In this document: piece by piece, positions 23,673-33,862 of the stretch
Numbering within the stretch: position 1 is the first letter of the stretch
Layout: the number at the start of each line of letters is the position of its first letter
Source: Ophiobolus disseminans
Taxonomy: Eukaryota > Ascomycota > Dothideomycetes > Pleosporales > Phaeosphaeriaceae
Length of the DNA: 64,000 bases
Assembly: GCA_010093685.1 (NCBI GenBank)
Contig: MU006233.1
Coordinates: 930,001 to 994,000 of the forward strand
Direction: 5' to 3'
Translations under genes and position numbers: made by a program
The notes under the pieces: model-generated
Seen by the model: only the letters and a program-made list of their open reading frames with translations
Database searches by the model: none
Told to the model about the DNA's origin: nothing

Positions 23673-23677
23673 CAAAA
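23673..23677. repeat. Target site duplication CAAAA (left copy)
   Basis: Five bases directly before the left LTR are CAAAA. The same five bases follow the right LTR at 29232-29236. Five-base duplications are typical of Ty1/copia integration. Confidence 0.9.
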
Positions 23678-23891
23678 TGTGGGAAGAGAGCAGAGATGAA
23701 GAAGAAGGTTGATTGTTCTATAGAGTAGACAAGCAAGATTATATACAAGAGTACGCGTAAGCATATGATGTGGAAAGAGTGGCTGTGGAAGCTATAGAAG
23801 GTACCAGAATGTACCGTGCTCATGTAAGCTCATGTATCGGACCGATAGGGGATCACGATGTACCGATGAGGTTGAGCTGCTAGGTCTGACA
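23678..23891 (-). repeat. 3' LTR of the copia element (214 bp)
   Basis: It begins TGTGGGAAG and ends GGTCTGACA on the plus strand, giving the TGT...ACA ends of an LTR. By reading it is identical over 214 bp to the copy at 29018-29231. In the element's own orientation (minus) this is the 3' LTR. Confidence 0.95.
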
Positions 23892-23902
23892 CACCCCCTG
23901 AG
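23892..23902 (-). other. Polypurine tract of the copia element
   Basis: On the element strand a purine-rich run (CAGGGGGTG) lies immediately inside the 3' LTR. This is the expected place for plus-strand DNA priming. Confidence 0.7.
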
Positions 23903-23972
23903 GTATCCATGTTGGATGGAAACCTCACAAATAAAATATCAACAGAGTGAAACAGATATGCGTGTAGCATAG

Positions 23973-26900
23973 CTAGTCTGACTGACTAAGGGGCACAGGA
24001 CAAGGAGAGTCCTTAACAATAAGGTGACCAATGTCCTTCAAGCCAAGCTGGCGTATGAAGTTCTCATGTTTCTGTCGAGGAAGAAGCTTTGTGAAGCCAT
24101 CAGCAGGCATATCAGCTGTAGGCTTCCACTCAACAGTGATTCTTCTAGCTTCAACTTCCTGTCGAAGCCACATTTGATGGATATCAACATGGCGAAGCTT
24201 AGTTTGAATGCAATCAGCGTCGCCTTGAACAAGGCGTACAGTCTGAGCATTGTCACACCAGAGAGCCTTCTTGGTGTGAAGTGTAAAGCCTATATTGCGG
24301 CAGAAGCGGTCCCAGTATTGCGATTCAACGCCAGCAGCTGAGAGAGCATACAACTCTGCTTCAGTGGTAGAGCGAGTGACTGACCGAAGCACAGTGGCCT
24401 TCCAGTCAATGGGCATGCTATAGAGCATGAAGACATATCCAGCAGATGATCGACGAGTCTCAACGTCGTCTCCAAATGATGCATCAGCAGCACCAAAGAA
24501 GGTGGGTGTTGTTGAGTCAATTTTAGTTGCATAGGCCTGAGTAGGCTCACCCCCTCGAGCGCTGATGGCAAGGTACCGTGTACCATACAGGTATTGCCAC
24601 ACGTGCTTGATCTCAGAGAGGTGGGTTGGTCCTGGATTAGTCAAGAACCTTGCAAGAACTGAGTGAGCATGTGCAACATCAGGTCTTGTCATGACTTCAA
24701 TATAGGCTAGGTTGCCTACTAGGCGCTGGTATGTCTTGGTGTTTGAAGGTTCTGAAATGCCTTCAAAGGGTAACATCCTTGAGGTGGATGAGAGTGGAGT
24801 GGATGGGTATCTTCCATCAGGGCGGATAAGGTTGAACTCAGTGCAGACTTTGTTAATGAATGCATCTTGGACTAGGTAGAGCTGGCGGCTAGCAAGGACG
24901 CGCTCAACTCGGATACCAAGGAACCACTTAACATTGCCTATCTGACGGAGGTTGTAGAGCTTGATAAGCTGTTGTTCAAGCTTCTGGAAATCCTCCTGAT
25001 AGTCAGGGTGGTAGAGCATGATAATGTCATCCACGTAAAAGAAGAGGATGACTCTGTTGTTCATCCAAAGGCATGGAAAGCCTTGGACCGGGTGTAGTCC
25101 AAGCTGTTGCAGTGAGGCTTGGAAGTGTAGAGCCCACAGGCGTGGGGCCTCTTTCAGGCCATAGAGAGCGCGTAACAGTTGAAGCGTCTGGCCATACTTG
25201 TTCTGGAAACCATCTGGCGTTCTCACATAGAGAGTGCGATCCAGGAGAGCATTTAGGAAAGCGTTTGGAACGTCGTATTGCATAGCCTTGAGGTTGAAGG
25301 CACAGGCAAGAGCCATAAGAGCTCAGAAGAGGCGTCCAGCTAGAGTGGCTGCGTACGTGTCGCCATACTGTGTTTGCAGGTCTCCACGGACTACAAGGCG
25401 GGCCTTGTATTTGAGCAGATATCCATCCTCATTGAATTTGTAGGTAAACACCCACATCAAAGGCACAGCATCTGCAGTGCTTTCAGCTGTGATATCAGCT
25501 GAGGCGAAGGTGTTCTTCTCCCAGCAGCTGTCAAACTCAGTTATTGCAGCAGCCTCAAACTGCTTGCCATGCATGTGATGCTTGAGTTCTTTCCAGTGAC
25601 GTGGTGGAGGAGGGAGATCATCGCGATGAATGCGAGTAGGATCACGCTTGATCCTAGGTTGTGAGGCAAGAGAGGTAGCCTCATGAGATTGCTGAATCAT
25701 AGCAGCAAAGGCATAGTACTTAGTCAATAGACTAGCCTCAATGCAATGCGCCTGGCGGCGTCTTTTGCTAGTGACAATGTTGTCCTGTGAGAGATCTGGA
25801 TTTCGTCGCTGAGGAGCGTTGTTCTGCTGTCGATCTGGGACGTATAGCGCATGTGTGTCCGGGTCACGTGTAGTGACTCTGGTTGTATCTGAGTCCTCAT
25901 CAGAGTTCCACCCCCTAGGTGTCATGTGCTGTGAAGCAGCAGAGGACTCCTGGAATAGCTGTTGCTCAGCTGGGTCAGGAGAATCATGAGGATCGGGTGT
26001 ACCGCGAGGCTCAGGTGTACCGCGAGGCTCAGGTGTACCGCGAGCGGTAGTTGTAGGAGAAGGCAGTTGCTGTATCTGCTTCTGCGCAGGAGAGGAAGCA
26101 ACTGTAGCCTGTCGCTGCTGCAATGGCTGAGCAACTACGATAGTGTCACCATCATATTCCTCCTCAGGAATGTGTGAATTCTCAATGATATGTGGTGCCA
26201 TAGGCTGTGTAGATGGCTTGTCCTTATAAAGCTCATCAATGAAGCGTACATCACGTACGCGGATAACGCGATTTGTGGCTGGTAGCCATACTCGATATAT
26301 GTTTGAGGCATCATATCCAAGAAGAAATCCTTCAAAGGTGCGGTCTTCAAGCTTGTCTCCTCTAGGTAGGTGCTTGTTGAGCACAAATCCACGGCTTCCA
26401 ATAGCGTGGAGTTGAGAGAGGTCTGGGCAAATGCCAGTGACCATCTCATGTGGTGTACGCCACTCAATAGATCTTGTAGGCGTGATGTTGAGTAGCCTGG
26501 CTGCTGTGCAGACTAGCTCATTGGCTAAGGTCTTGGGTAGACCAGCATGGATTCGAAGAACCCTAGCAACAGTGACAATGCTGGCTCCGGCTCGCTCAGC
26601 ACCCCCCAGCTGTGCAGGAGTGTCTGGAGATCTTATCTCAACCTTGATGCCAGCTGTTGTAAGGACTTCCTGAGCAGAAGAGCCCAAATTGGCTTCAGCT
26701 CGTCCATATCCAACGTCTCCATCCATGAAGACTATAGCTACCTGGTAGCCATATACCCGCTCAATCTTGTTGATAAGGCGGGTGATTGCAGGAACGACAG
26801 TAGCCTTATGTCGATCCTTAAGAGTACAGATCTCATGGAGCTTCGTGTACTCGCATACTGCATGCAGTGCCCAGACATCGCCATTGTAGCATGCCTCACC

Positions 26901-28688
26901 ATGCTTCTGGAGTTGGATGATGTCGACAATAATGCGGTAGAATGGGCGCTGAGCCTTGTCAGCTCTAGGACGTCGACTGACATCTTCCTTCATCTTGCCC
27001 TGGATGCAAGGGATGCAGGAATCTGACCACTGTTCTCCCTTGCCATTGGTGCCTACTGTGAGGCCAGTAGTTGAGTCTTTGAGATGCTCAATAGCTTGGT
27101 AGCTTGGATGACCAAGCAGCTGATGAGCTCTCATTGCTGTGACAACTTGCGGTGGCTTTGCTTCCGTAGATCTAGCTGCCAGAGCCTGAAAAGGCTGTGC
27201 AGCGTCTTGAGCGTCTAGGAACCAGTGGCCTCCAACTCGTTTAAGGTCTGAGAAGATCTGAGACTCATCCTCCTTAAAGAGTTTGTTTGTTTTTGAGTTG
27301 AAGTGGATCTTTTTGCAGCAGCTCAGACTGAAGATATTGGCAACAAATCCTGGGATATATGCCACTTTCTTGAGCGTGATTGAGGCTGTCTCACTGCCTC
27401 TTCTCACATTGAGTGTTACTTCTCCCCAGGCCTGTACTTGGTGCGAGTTACAGCCTGCTTGCACAGTGTCTTGGGAGGAAGGAAGCCTAGTCTGCTTCCA
27501 ATTGGGTCCAATCTTGTTGCAGATGTGGACGTTTGAACCAGGGTCCATCACCCATTGGTTCTGCAGAGTCTGATCCTGCAATGAAGATGCAGCATTAGAC
27601 TGCAAGGGTTGCATGAAGTAGGCTGCATTTGATGTATATCCATCTGAGCTGCAGTCCGAACTTGCGTCAGCTTGGAGGGTCTGACGTGATGCGGAGTTAT
27701 TGCGTTTAGCTAGCTCAGCCTTAGCTTTCTCCACATCAAATGTCCACTGGATACCTGCATCCTTGTAGGCCTTCTTGACCTTCTTGAGCGTATCATTGTT
27801 GCGGAAGGTTTCAACAAGCTGGGATAAAGCCTTTGTGCTAGGCTTAAAGTCCTTAAACCTGCCTTTGGCCTCAGGATTAAGAGTGAAGCACAGGAGGACT
27901 GAATGGTGGTATCCACAGGCGCATGTTGATCGGTCCTTCTTCGGGTGATCTCTCGGCTTGGGCTCTGTGATTGACAGAGAGGTGAAACTCCCTAGTGGCT
28001 TGGTTGTGTTTTGGGCTGTAGGTGCTGTTCGGCGGTAACGGCTGATCAAATCTTGTAGCGTTGGAGTTGGCAGAAGGGCGTTTGATTCGCCTTGCTCCAT
28101 AGCAAGGAACTGCGCTTGTGCCCATGCCTCATCTCCTGAGTCCCGTACAGCATGAATGAATCGCCACTGTGCTCGGGTTTCTGTCATCTCTGGCATGCTC
28201 TCCTGAGCACATTGAGATGTGATTTGCGAGTATTCGTCTAGCCAGGCTTGCACGCTCTGGTTCTTTGGCTTCTTCTGAATATTGCTGTATTTGGCAGCAA
28301 GCTCTAGCCTGCGTTGCTGGTCTGTGACCTTGAAGTGATTCCGGAGCGTTGTAAGCTGGCTCCGTGGATCGTCATGCTCTGCCCTGTTGATCAGGTGGAC
28401 ATGAGTGGTTGCAACGGTGCGTAAGATCTCAAGATTGACCTCACCAATTGCCTTCAGAATTGATTCTTGACGTCTTGACTTAATCTCCCAGATCTTCCAT
28501 GCGTCTGCAGAACTGTCATCAGACGGCTCTGCAACAGGTAGTGGAGTCGCCATAGTAGAGTCAGGGTCGCAGTACTGCCATACGCCCTTGATGGTAGCGT
28601 ATCGTCGTTTGGCAGCATACCAAGGTGTCCAGTCAGAGGGACCTTGAAGGATAGTAGTAGCACGAGCATCAGTGCTAGAGGTGGCCAT
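23973..28688 (-). CDS. Copia gag-pol polyprotein with one in-frame stop
   Basis: The frame starts at the ATG 28686-28688 and runs to the stop at 23973, about 1571 codons, with a single TGA at 25323-25325 (codon about 1122). Approximate landmarks: gag region 1-300 with a Cys/His cluster (CACGYHH); aspartic protease DPGS near 380; integrase His/Cys zinc motif (HQLLGH near 523, CIPC near 558); acidic residues near 589 and 655; and Glu in GGAERAG near 698. RT begins before the stop and continues after it with YDVPNAF near 1140 and the catalytic YVDD near 1220. RNase H shows EAELYALSA near 1448. Text is continuous in the same frame on both sides of the stop, so it is a point change and not an intron or programmed shift. 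Everything else looks intact. Confidence 0.93.
25996..26047 (-). repeat. 18-bp tandem repeat inside gag-pol
   Basis: Nearly three copies of an 18-bp unit (GGTGTACCGCGAGGCTCA on the plus strand) encode repeated GTPEPR hexapeptides in the linker between integrase and RT. The unit length keeps the frame. Confidence 0.8.
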
Positions 28689-28779
28689 AGTGGCAAAAGA
28701 GCTGCCTTGCAAGTCGGCAGAGAAGATGAGGTAGGACCTCAAAGGATTGTGAGAGCTGGTCTCAAACGTGTCGTGTACA

Positions 28780-28930
28780 ACGACGAGATGCGTGCAGCAA
28801 TGCGACAGCAGGCGTGCAGCAGCGCGACAGCAGATCCAAGGCGTAACCTTGGTAGATGAGAAAGGGTCTCAAAGAGTTGCGTGATGCGACGACAGCAGGC
28901 GTGCAGCAACGCGAGGATAATCGCAGGGAC
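28780..28930 (-). repeat. Short direct repeats in the copia 5' leader
   Basis: The untranslated leader between the primer-binding site and the gag ATG contains at least three imperfect copies of a GCGACAGCAGGCGTGCAGCA-type unit (around 28790, 28812 and 28890). This may reflect leader structure or slippage; no function is evident. Confidence 0.6.
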
Positions 28931-29004
28931 GACGTATACAACGTGCAATGCGATAAAGCAGAGTGAACAATCTTATTGAAGTATCGCAGCGTGGTGCGGG
29001 GATA

Positions 29005-29017
29005 CCGGGCTCATAAC
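29005..29017 (-). other. Primer-binding site, tRNA-iMet anticodon-arm type
   Basis: The bases just inside the 5' LTR read GTTATGAGCCCGG on the element strand. This complements the anticodon-arm region (GGGCTCATAAC) of initiator Met-tRNA, not its 3' CCA end. Drosophila copia and yeast Ty5 prime from a cleaved half of this tRNA in the same way. Confidence 0.75.
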
Positions 29018-29231
29018 TGTGGGAAGAGAGCAGAGATGAAGAAGAAGGTTGATTGTTCTATAGAGTAGACAAGCAAGATTATATACAAGAGTACGCGTAA
29101 GCATATGATGTGGAAAGAGTGGCTGTGGAAGCTATAGAAGGTACCAGAATGTACCGTGCTCATGTAAGCTCATGTATCGGACCGATAGGGGATCACGATG
29201 TACCGATGAGGTTGAGCTGCTAGGTCTGACA
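29018..29231 (-). repeat. 5' LTR of the copia element (214 bp)
   Basis: It is identical to 23678-23891 and followed by the CAAAA duplication at 29232-29236. In the element orientation it carries the promoter for the genomic RNA. Confidence 0.95.
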
Positions 29232-29301
29232 CAAAACTTCACCCGTTCGCCAACCGACCTCGTACCCTCGCAGTCCTATTTGATTGCAGGTTTGTCAGAG
29301 A

Positions 29302-29978
29302 TCAAGAATCGACCCAGTACTGCACGCCTTCGTTGCGGCAATCCGTGCTAGAGCACTCGTGGTATCCGCCCGTGTTGCCCTTGTTAGGGCTCGTAATCCT
29401 ATACTTCTTGCCACCCCTGAACCCTGTGCAAGTGTTGTACGAGCCGTCCTGAACCTCATACTGCCGTTGAAATTAGCACGTCATCACCCAATACCAAGCG
29501 ACATGTGACCGTACCTCAGTGTGAGCGACCTTGACCCACAAACAGACTTGCCCTCCCGTCTTCCCCTCGCAGCTCCACGACGTCCCGGTCTCATATGTCT
29601 TCTGCACTGCGAATTCGCCTGTGATCCAGCTGTTGCCGCCGCCGAGAGATGCACTGATCGTCCAAGCCTTGTACTGACCGCTTTCAATGGTGCATTTTTC
29701 GGAGGTGCCGCATTTGTTCACGTCCTGTGAGGTGGTGGTTAGTAAGTTGACTGCAATGGTGTGTGAGAAGACTGCAAGCTTACGGTTACTTGCTTCCAGA
29801 GCCACCAGTTCTTGGGGGAGCCGTTGCCCACGACACGCGTCATGGGCGTCCAAATGCTGCAGGGACCGCCCTGGCGCTTTACGAGGCTCATCAGTTCCGA
29901 TTCCGCCGATGACATTGGCGCTGCGGAGACAGTAGCAACCAGGATGGCAATGAGAGTGGTGAAGCTGTAGATCTGCAT
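29302..29978 (-). CDS. Small secreted cysteine-rich protein, 187 aa
   Basis: Three exons: 29978-29784, 29724-29515 and 29460-29302. The introns are 59 nt (GTAAGC, TTACTAACC, CACAG) and 54 nt (GTACGG, GTGCTAATT, GGCAG), both phase 0. Residues 1-20 form a signal peptide (hydrophobic IYSFTTLIAILVATVSA). A pro-segment ends in a Kex2-type KR site (LVKR, about 31-34). The mature part has eight cysteines, enough for four disulfides, and is rich in Gly, Ser, Thr and Trp (NWWLWKQ, SWSCEGKTGG). It has no catalytic motif I can name. Size, signal, dibasic site and even Cys number fit a candidate effector or a secreted beta-sheet protein; a role in host interaction is inference. The young retrotransposon lies just beyond its 3' end. 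Confidence 0.85.
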
Positions 29979-30754
29979 CTTGATCTTCGAGAGAACGGTG
30001 CGTTGAGGGGGATTCAGGCCGATCGTCTATCGACTGTGGGCGCAGACTGATCGAGTGAGGAATTTCGTGAAAGGCATTACATGCCATAATTATACTCAGA
30101 TGCGTCGCGCCTATGAGTTGTACTCTTGACTATTGTCACCCAGTGAGGCTATGTGATCATGATCCCATGTCAGGTCGGCGCCCTCGGGCTACCTAGGAAT
30201 TATGACTGCACAACATGAAGCTGACAAGCAACAGAGGAAACGTCACTGATGCAACCAGAAAGTGACATCGCTTCAATCTCACATCCCAATGTTCGTCGGG
30301 TGTTGATCGCTCGTGGAACGCGATGGTGGTACAAAGTCAGTGCTTGTCGTACAAAATTCATACAATGGGAGTGACTTAGTAAGACCTAATAGCTTGGCCA
30401 TACTTGTTGCTGCTCGAGGTCTAGAGTTCCGGTACACAAGCAAGCTCGATAACTCAGCTCTGGCGACGCAATCACATGACTCTTACGAAGGACTGTATTT
30501 TTGGTGCCTTTCTGGGGGCACTCGATGTCATTTGTGAGGTAGGGTCTGCGGGTTACGAATGGGTATGGGGTAAAAATCGAGCGTCAATGATGCTGCCTCT
30601 GAATACCTGCGTAAAGCTTTGCACAAGAACAGAGCTAGTTGGAGGTGCGTATTGGCATTTCCGTATCGTTATCATCTGGCTGTTCGACACCTACATTCCT
30701 CAAGCCTTCGTCGAAAGACGGTAAGGTCTCCTCCGCGGGCCCTGCACCAGCTTT
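29979..30754. other. Intergenic, no gene recognised
   Basis: This is the upstream region of the secreted Cys-rich gene and the 3' flank of the PAN gene. Short plus-strand frames at 30313-30724 have no recognisable content. Confidence 0.45.
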
Positions 30755-31838
30755 TCACCTTGCTGTTGGGAATTGCATCGCACCGCTAACGGTTTTGCAG
30801 TAGTCGCTCACCGGCCCCTCCTGTGGTGGTAGGAACCTCATCGTCGCGACATTGGCCCCTCCAGGATTGTGCGCAAACTACGTTTCGTCAGCACTATCGC
30901 CCTTAACTTGGCCCTAGTGATACCTACATAGCATGGCTCATTGATGCGAAAGCACTCATTGGTTTTCGGATCGTACGTTACGGCCTGGCATTGTTTGTAT
31001 CCGAGCTTCGCGTTGTAATTGACGCATGTTTCGATGCAGGCATTGAGGCTGGGTGCTTTGACTGTGCCGAGGGGTCGGTAGCAACTGATCTGTTGTATGG
31101 TCAGACACAAGTAGGGGATGAGGTTGAGGAGATGCAACACGTACGCCAGTCTTACATCCTCGCTCCCATTGGGAATGGTCACTGGCCACATAATCAATCT
31201 AGTCGATTGTCAGATGGTGATTGATACGATGAGCGAGCCCACCTACTCCGTCCGCCTCTGGGCAAGTACTCGGATACGGCGCAGTTGTATACTTGAGCTT
31301 AGTCTTCGTACTCGTTTGCGTAAAAGTTACCGTCTGCGCGCCGGGCTTCCCAAAAGTGTATGTGAGCGTGGTAGAGTATGTTGTCGTTGTCGAAGCTTGT
31401 TCGCAGACGCGGTACTGCGTGTACGTCTCCGCAGGTCCTACGTAGCAAGAGCAAGCTTTGCTCACTGACTGCGTCGGATACTGTTGTACGTAGGACGGTA
31501 ACGGCTTGACGAAAGATGTCGGCTTTCGTTTCTGAGACTCATAGCTGGTCGACGTGACGCGCTCCTTGGTCGTGGTGGACGCGTACACGTACACGGTGTC
31601 CTCCGATTTGACGTCCGTCACCGTCTTGTAAAAAGACAAGAGTCGGATCTTCTCGCAAGGTGCCGATCATCGACACTGTGGCAAGGAGTTGGCGACAAAA
31701 GATATCAGACCCATCATCGTAGTGCGCTTTGAGGGCTGAGAGGATCTTGGGATGCTCGCACTTTGCACTCTGTGCGTTGCTTAGTGTGGAAGCAAAGAGA
31801 AGTCCTATAAATGCACGTAAAGCGATTCGTGTGAACAT
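30755..31838 (-). pseudogene. Secreted PAN/mucin-like protein with frameshift
   Basis: The ATG near 31838 opens a signal peptide (LRAFIGLLFASTLSNAQS) and a short Cys-containing head (KCEHPK, DIFC). After about 60 residues the frame closes. The Ser/Thr-rich middle (YKTVTDV near 31625 onward, with TTTT and TYTFGKP text) and the PAN module are in a different frame, and no GT-AG intron fits between. The module starts CPEADG and includes ISCYRPLG and ACIETCVNYNAK. It is rebuilt by two introns: a GTGGGC donor to GGCCAG, and GTAAGA to CAACAG. A third intron (GTAGGT to CGTAG) gives an ending of about 45 residues to the stop at 30755-30757. PAN/Apple modules bind protein or sugar. The single-base shift near 31640-31660 may be real decay or a sequencing error. 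The same module family recurs three times in the gene at 57086-59927. Confidence 0.65.
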
Positions 31839-32614
31839 TTTGGAATAGGAGTTCCGTCACGCTGTGCTTACGCCTGGAAATGCCGTAGAAATGAAGGCCG
31901 TACGTATCTACGAGATTGAAAAATTATGTGCATCTTGAATCCCATATCATCTTTCAGCTTTCAGCCACGTGGATTTGCACCATTCAAGATGCAACAATTT
32001 CTCGATGGCGGATCAGTCTCGAAAGCGGGCTGCGGAGTGTTGTCGGTGGGAAGCAATGATTGTTGAGAAGTGATTGCATTCGGAACCTCACCCGAGCTTT
32101 GGCACTAAACAGCCCGCTCCTACCTACCTAGAACTTTGCTCCATCACCTCTCCCACGTGTAGCCTGTGCTGTGTCATAAGCAACAATGCAGCTTTATCTC
32201 TGCATTCCAATATACCTGGAGCAACATATAATAATTTTGTTCGAGCCGAAATACGCGCAATATTAGTGGTACCAAGGTACTTGTATCGCACGCGACGCGT
32301 CGTCACGACAGCCACCAACGCTCAACACATCATCCAAAGCTGAGGTACATGATGACTGGTCGAGCGTTACAGCATACGTGTAGATGAGCTACCTCACTAT
32401 ATACAATGGGTCGGTGACGCTTAATAAGCTTGCTCTTGTACCGTGCGACCGCGAGCGCATGGTCGATTGTTCTACTCACAAAACCTTCATATCTGACAGA
32501 CCTCCTTGCTAACGACTCCTACCAGCTCGCTGAACCATAGGACCCACACATCGCCGCGACGATTCTGGAGGGCGACCGAACCTCTTCAATGCCGCGAATC
32601 TCTTGAGGGCCGCC
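31839..32614. other. Intergenic, no gene recognised
   Basis: This is the upstream region of the PAN gene and the 3' flank of the MYND remnant. Nothing recognisable was found on either strand. Confidence 0.45.
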
Positions 32615-33862
32615 CTAAACATCGTACGGCGACGGCACATCGACATCGAGCTTGCCCTCGGGCCCATTAAACTCCTTCCAATCCTCGTACCACGCCATGA
32701 AATCCTCCTTCGAACACATGTCGAGATTATCATCACAATCCAGGAGAGCCATGCTACGCGTCAAGATGAAGTCCCTTCCGTATGCCACAGAGGCAGCCAT
32801 GTGCGCTTGGTAAAGTGGCTTGCCGTCCTTTCGAACTGCGATAGCGCTTCCAATACCGTGGCCATCATCAATCAATGGCAACACCGGGTTGAGGAAGCGG
32901 AGGCTCGTATTTATACCCATGACTTCTCCGGGGAAGTTGACACGCCTGTCACGCCCTGTGAGCGATAGTGGCAGCCGGCACAACACCACTGGGATACCAA
33001 TGCGGTCACAGATAGGTGTCGCGAAATCGCTCTCGGCGGCGCACTGAGATGCACTGACCGGGATAATCTCAATGGGCTTGCGACAGCCGAAGTTGATATC
33101 TGCTGCATTGCTGACTCGTGCGCCTGTGACAGTAGGGCCAGTGACAAGTTTCTCTCGGTGCTCTTGGACTTCGTCGTACCTCGTTCACATTATGTCCACG
33201 GCATGGCGAAACTCCATGGGGCCCATGTCATAGCTGCGAAGAGGTCCCTCGTCTGTCGAGTGAAGGCCGTAGGCGACCACCTGTCCATACCAGACGTCCT
33301 GCAGCTCGCCATCGATCTTGATAAGGCTCTTGTTGACCTCTTGCGCTGGGATGGCCTCGTGTGAATCTGCCTCTAGGACCTTCCCGACCAAATCAAACTT
33401 CTTCCCCACTGATCGCTTGAGGGGAACATTCCACGCAACCTGGAGAGTGACACCGTTGTAAGCAGAAGCACAAGTCGCGCCAAGCAAGGCGGCAAGCTTC
33501 GGAATATCATTAGTTTTACCTACAGCGTACTCGTACTCGTCGTCCTCGAGCGTGCTGAAGCGGAGCCAGAAGAAGTGCGGCTGTTCTCCGTCCTGAAGGA
33601 AAAGGATTGCACGCTTGTGTTTGTCGCTTGGGCGCTATTCCGGGGAGAAGTCATTGAAGGTCTTGCACATGAGCTTGTGGATGGGCCAGTCGTTGGCCTG
33701 GTCTAGAAGTCAAGCAAGTCAGCCTGGCTTAGACGTCGCCTGCACCGAGGTACACTCACACTCCTTGGAGCAGTATCAAGTTTCTCTGCAACCAGTACAT
33801 CTCACACCCTGCTGCGGGCACATCGCACAAAGACCGCTGGTAGATACTTCTGGCGACGACAT
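32615..33862 (-). pseudogene. MYND-type zinc-finger protein, inactivated by three stops
   Basis: The ATG at 33860-33862 is followed by a MYND finger (CAMC, CTGC, then YCSKE) and, after a 57-nt intron (33703-33759), NDWPIHKLMC, which completes the metal ligands. A body of about 380 residues runs in one frame to the TAG at 32615. This body matches a fungal MYND family I recognise from its layout: finger, ND(F/Y)-type linker, then WLRF, a central segment and a C-terminal YEDWKEF-like end. Three in-frame stops interrupt it: TGA 33776-33778 inside the finger, TAG 33635-33637, and TGA 33185-33187. Each can be explained by one C:G to T:A change. The splice junction would also replace a finger Cys by Tyr, again a G-to-A change. 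No frameshift is needed, so decay looks recent and transition-biased. MYND fingers bind proline-rich partners. Confidence 0.85.

Larger units (their letters stand above)
23678..29231 (-). mobile_element. Full-length Ty1/copia LTR retrotransposon, 5554 bp
   Basis: The element has identical 214-bp LTRs, CAAAA target duplications, a primer-binding site, a polypurine tract and one gag-pol frame. The domain order is gag, protease, integrase, reverse transcriptase, RNase H, with integrase before RT, which defines Ty1/copia. LTR identity implies a very recent insertion. It sits between the convergent 22820-23368 gene and the secreted-protein gene at 29302-29978 and interrupts neither. One in-frame TGA (25323-25325) breaks the polyprotein, so this copy is probably not autonomous, though it could have been mobilised in trans or mutated after insertion. 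Confidence 0.95.

Noticed and set aside
28780..28930. CRISPR-like or satellite array
   Set aside because: The repeats are short, imperfect, contiguous and lie in the copia leader; no spacer structure is present.
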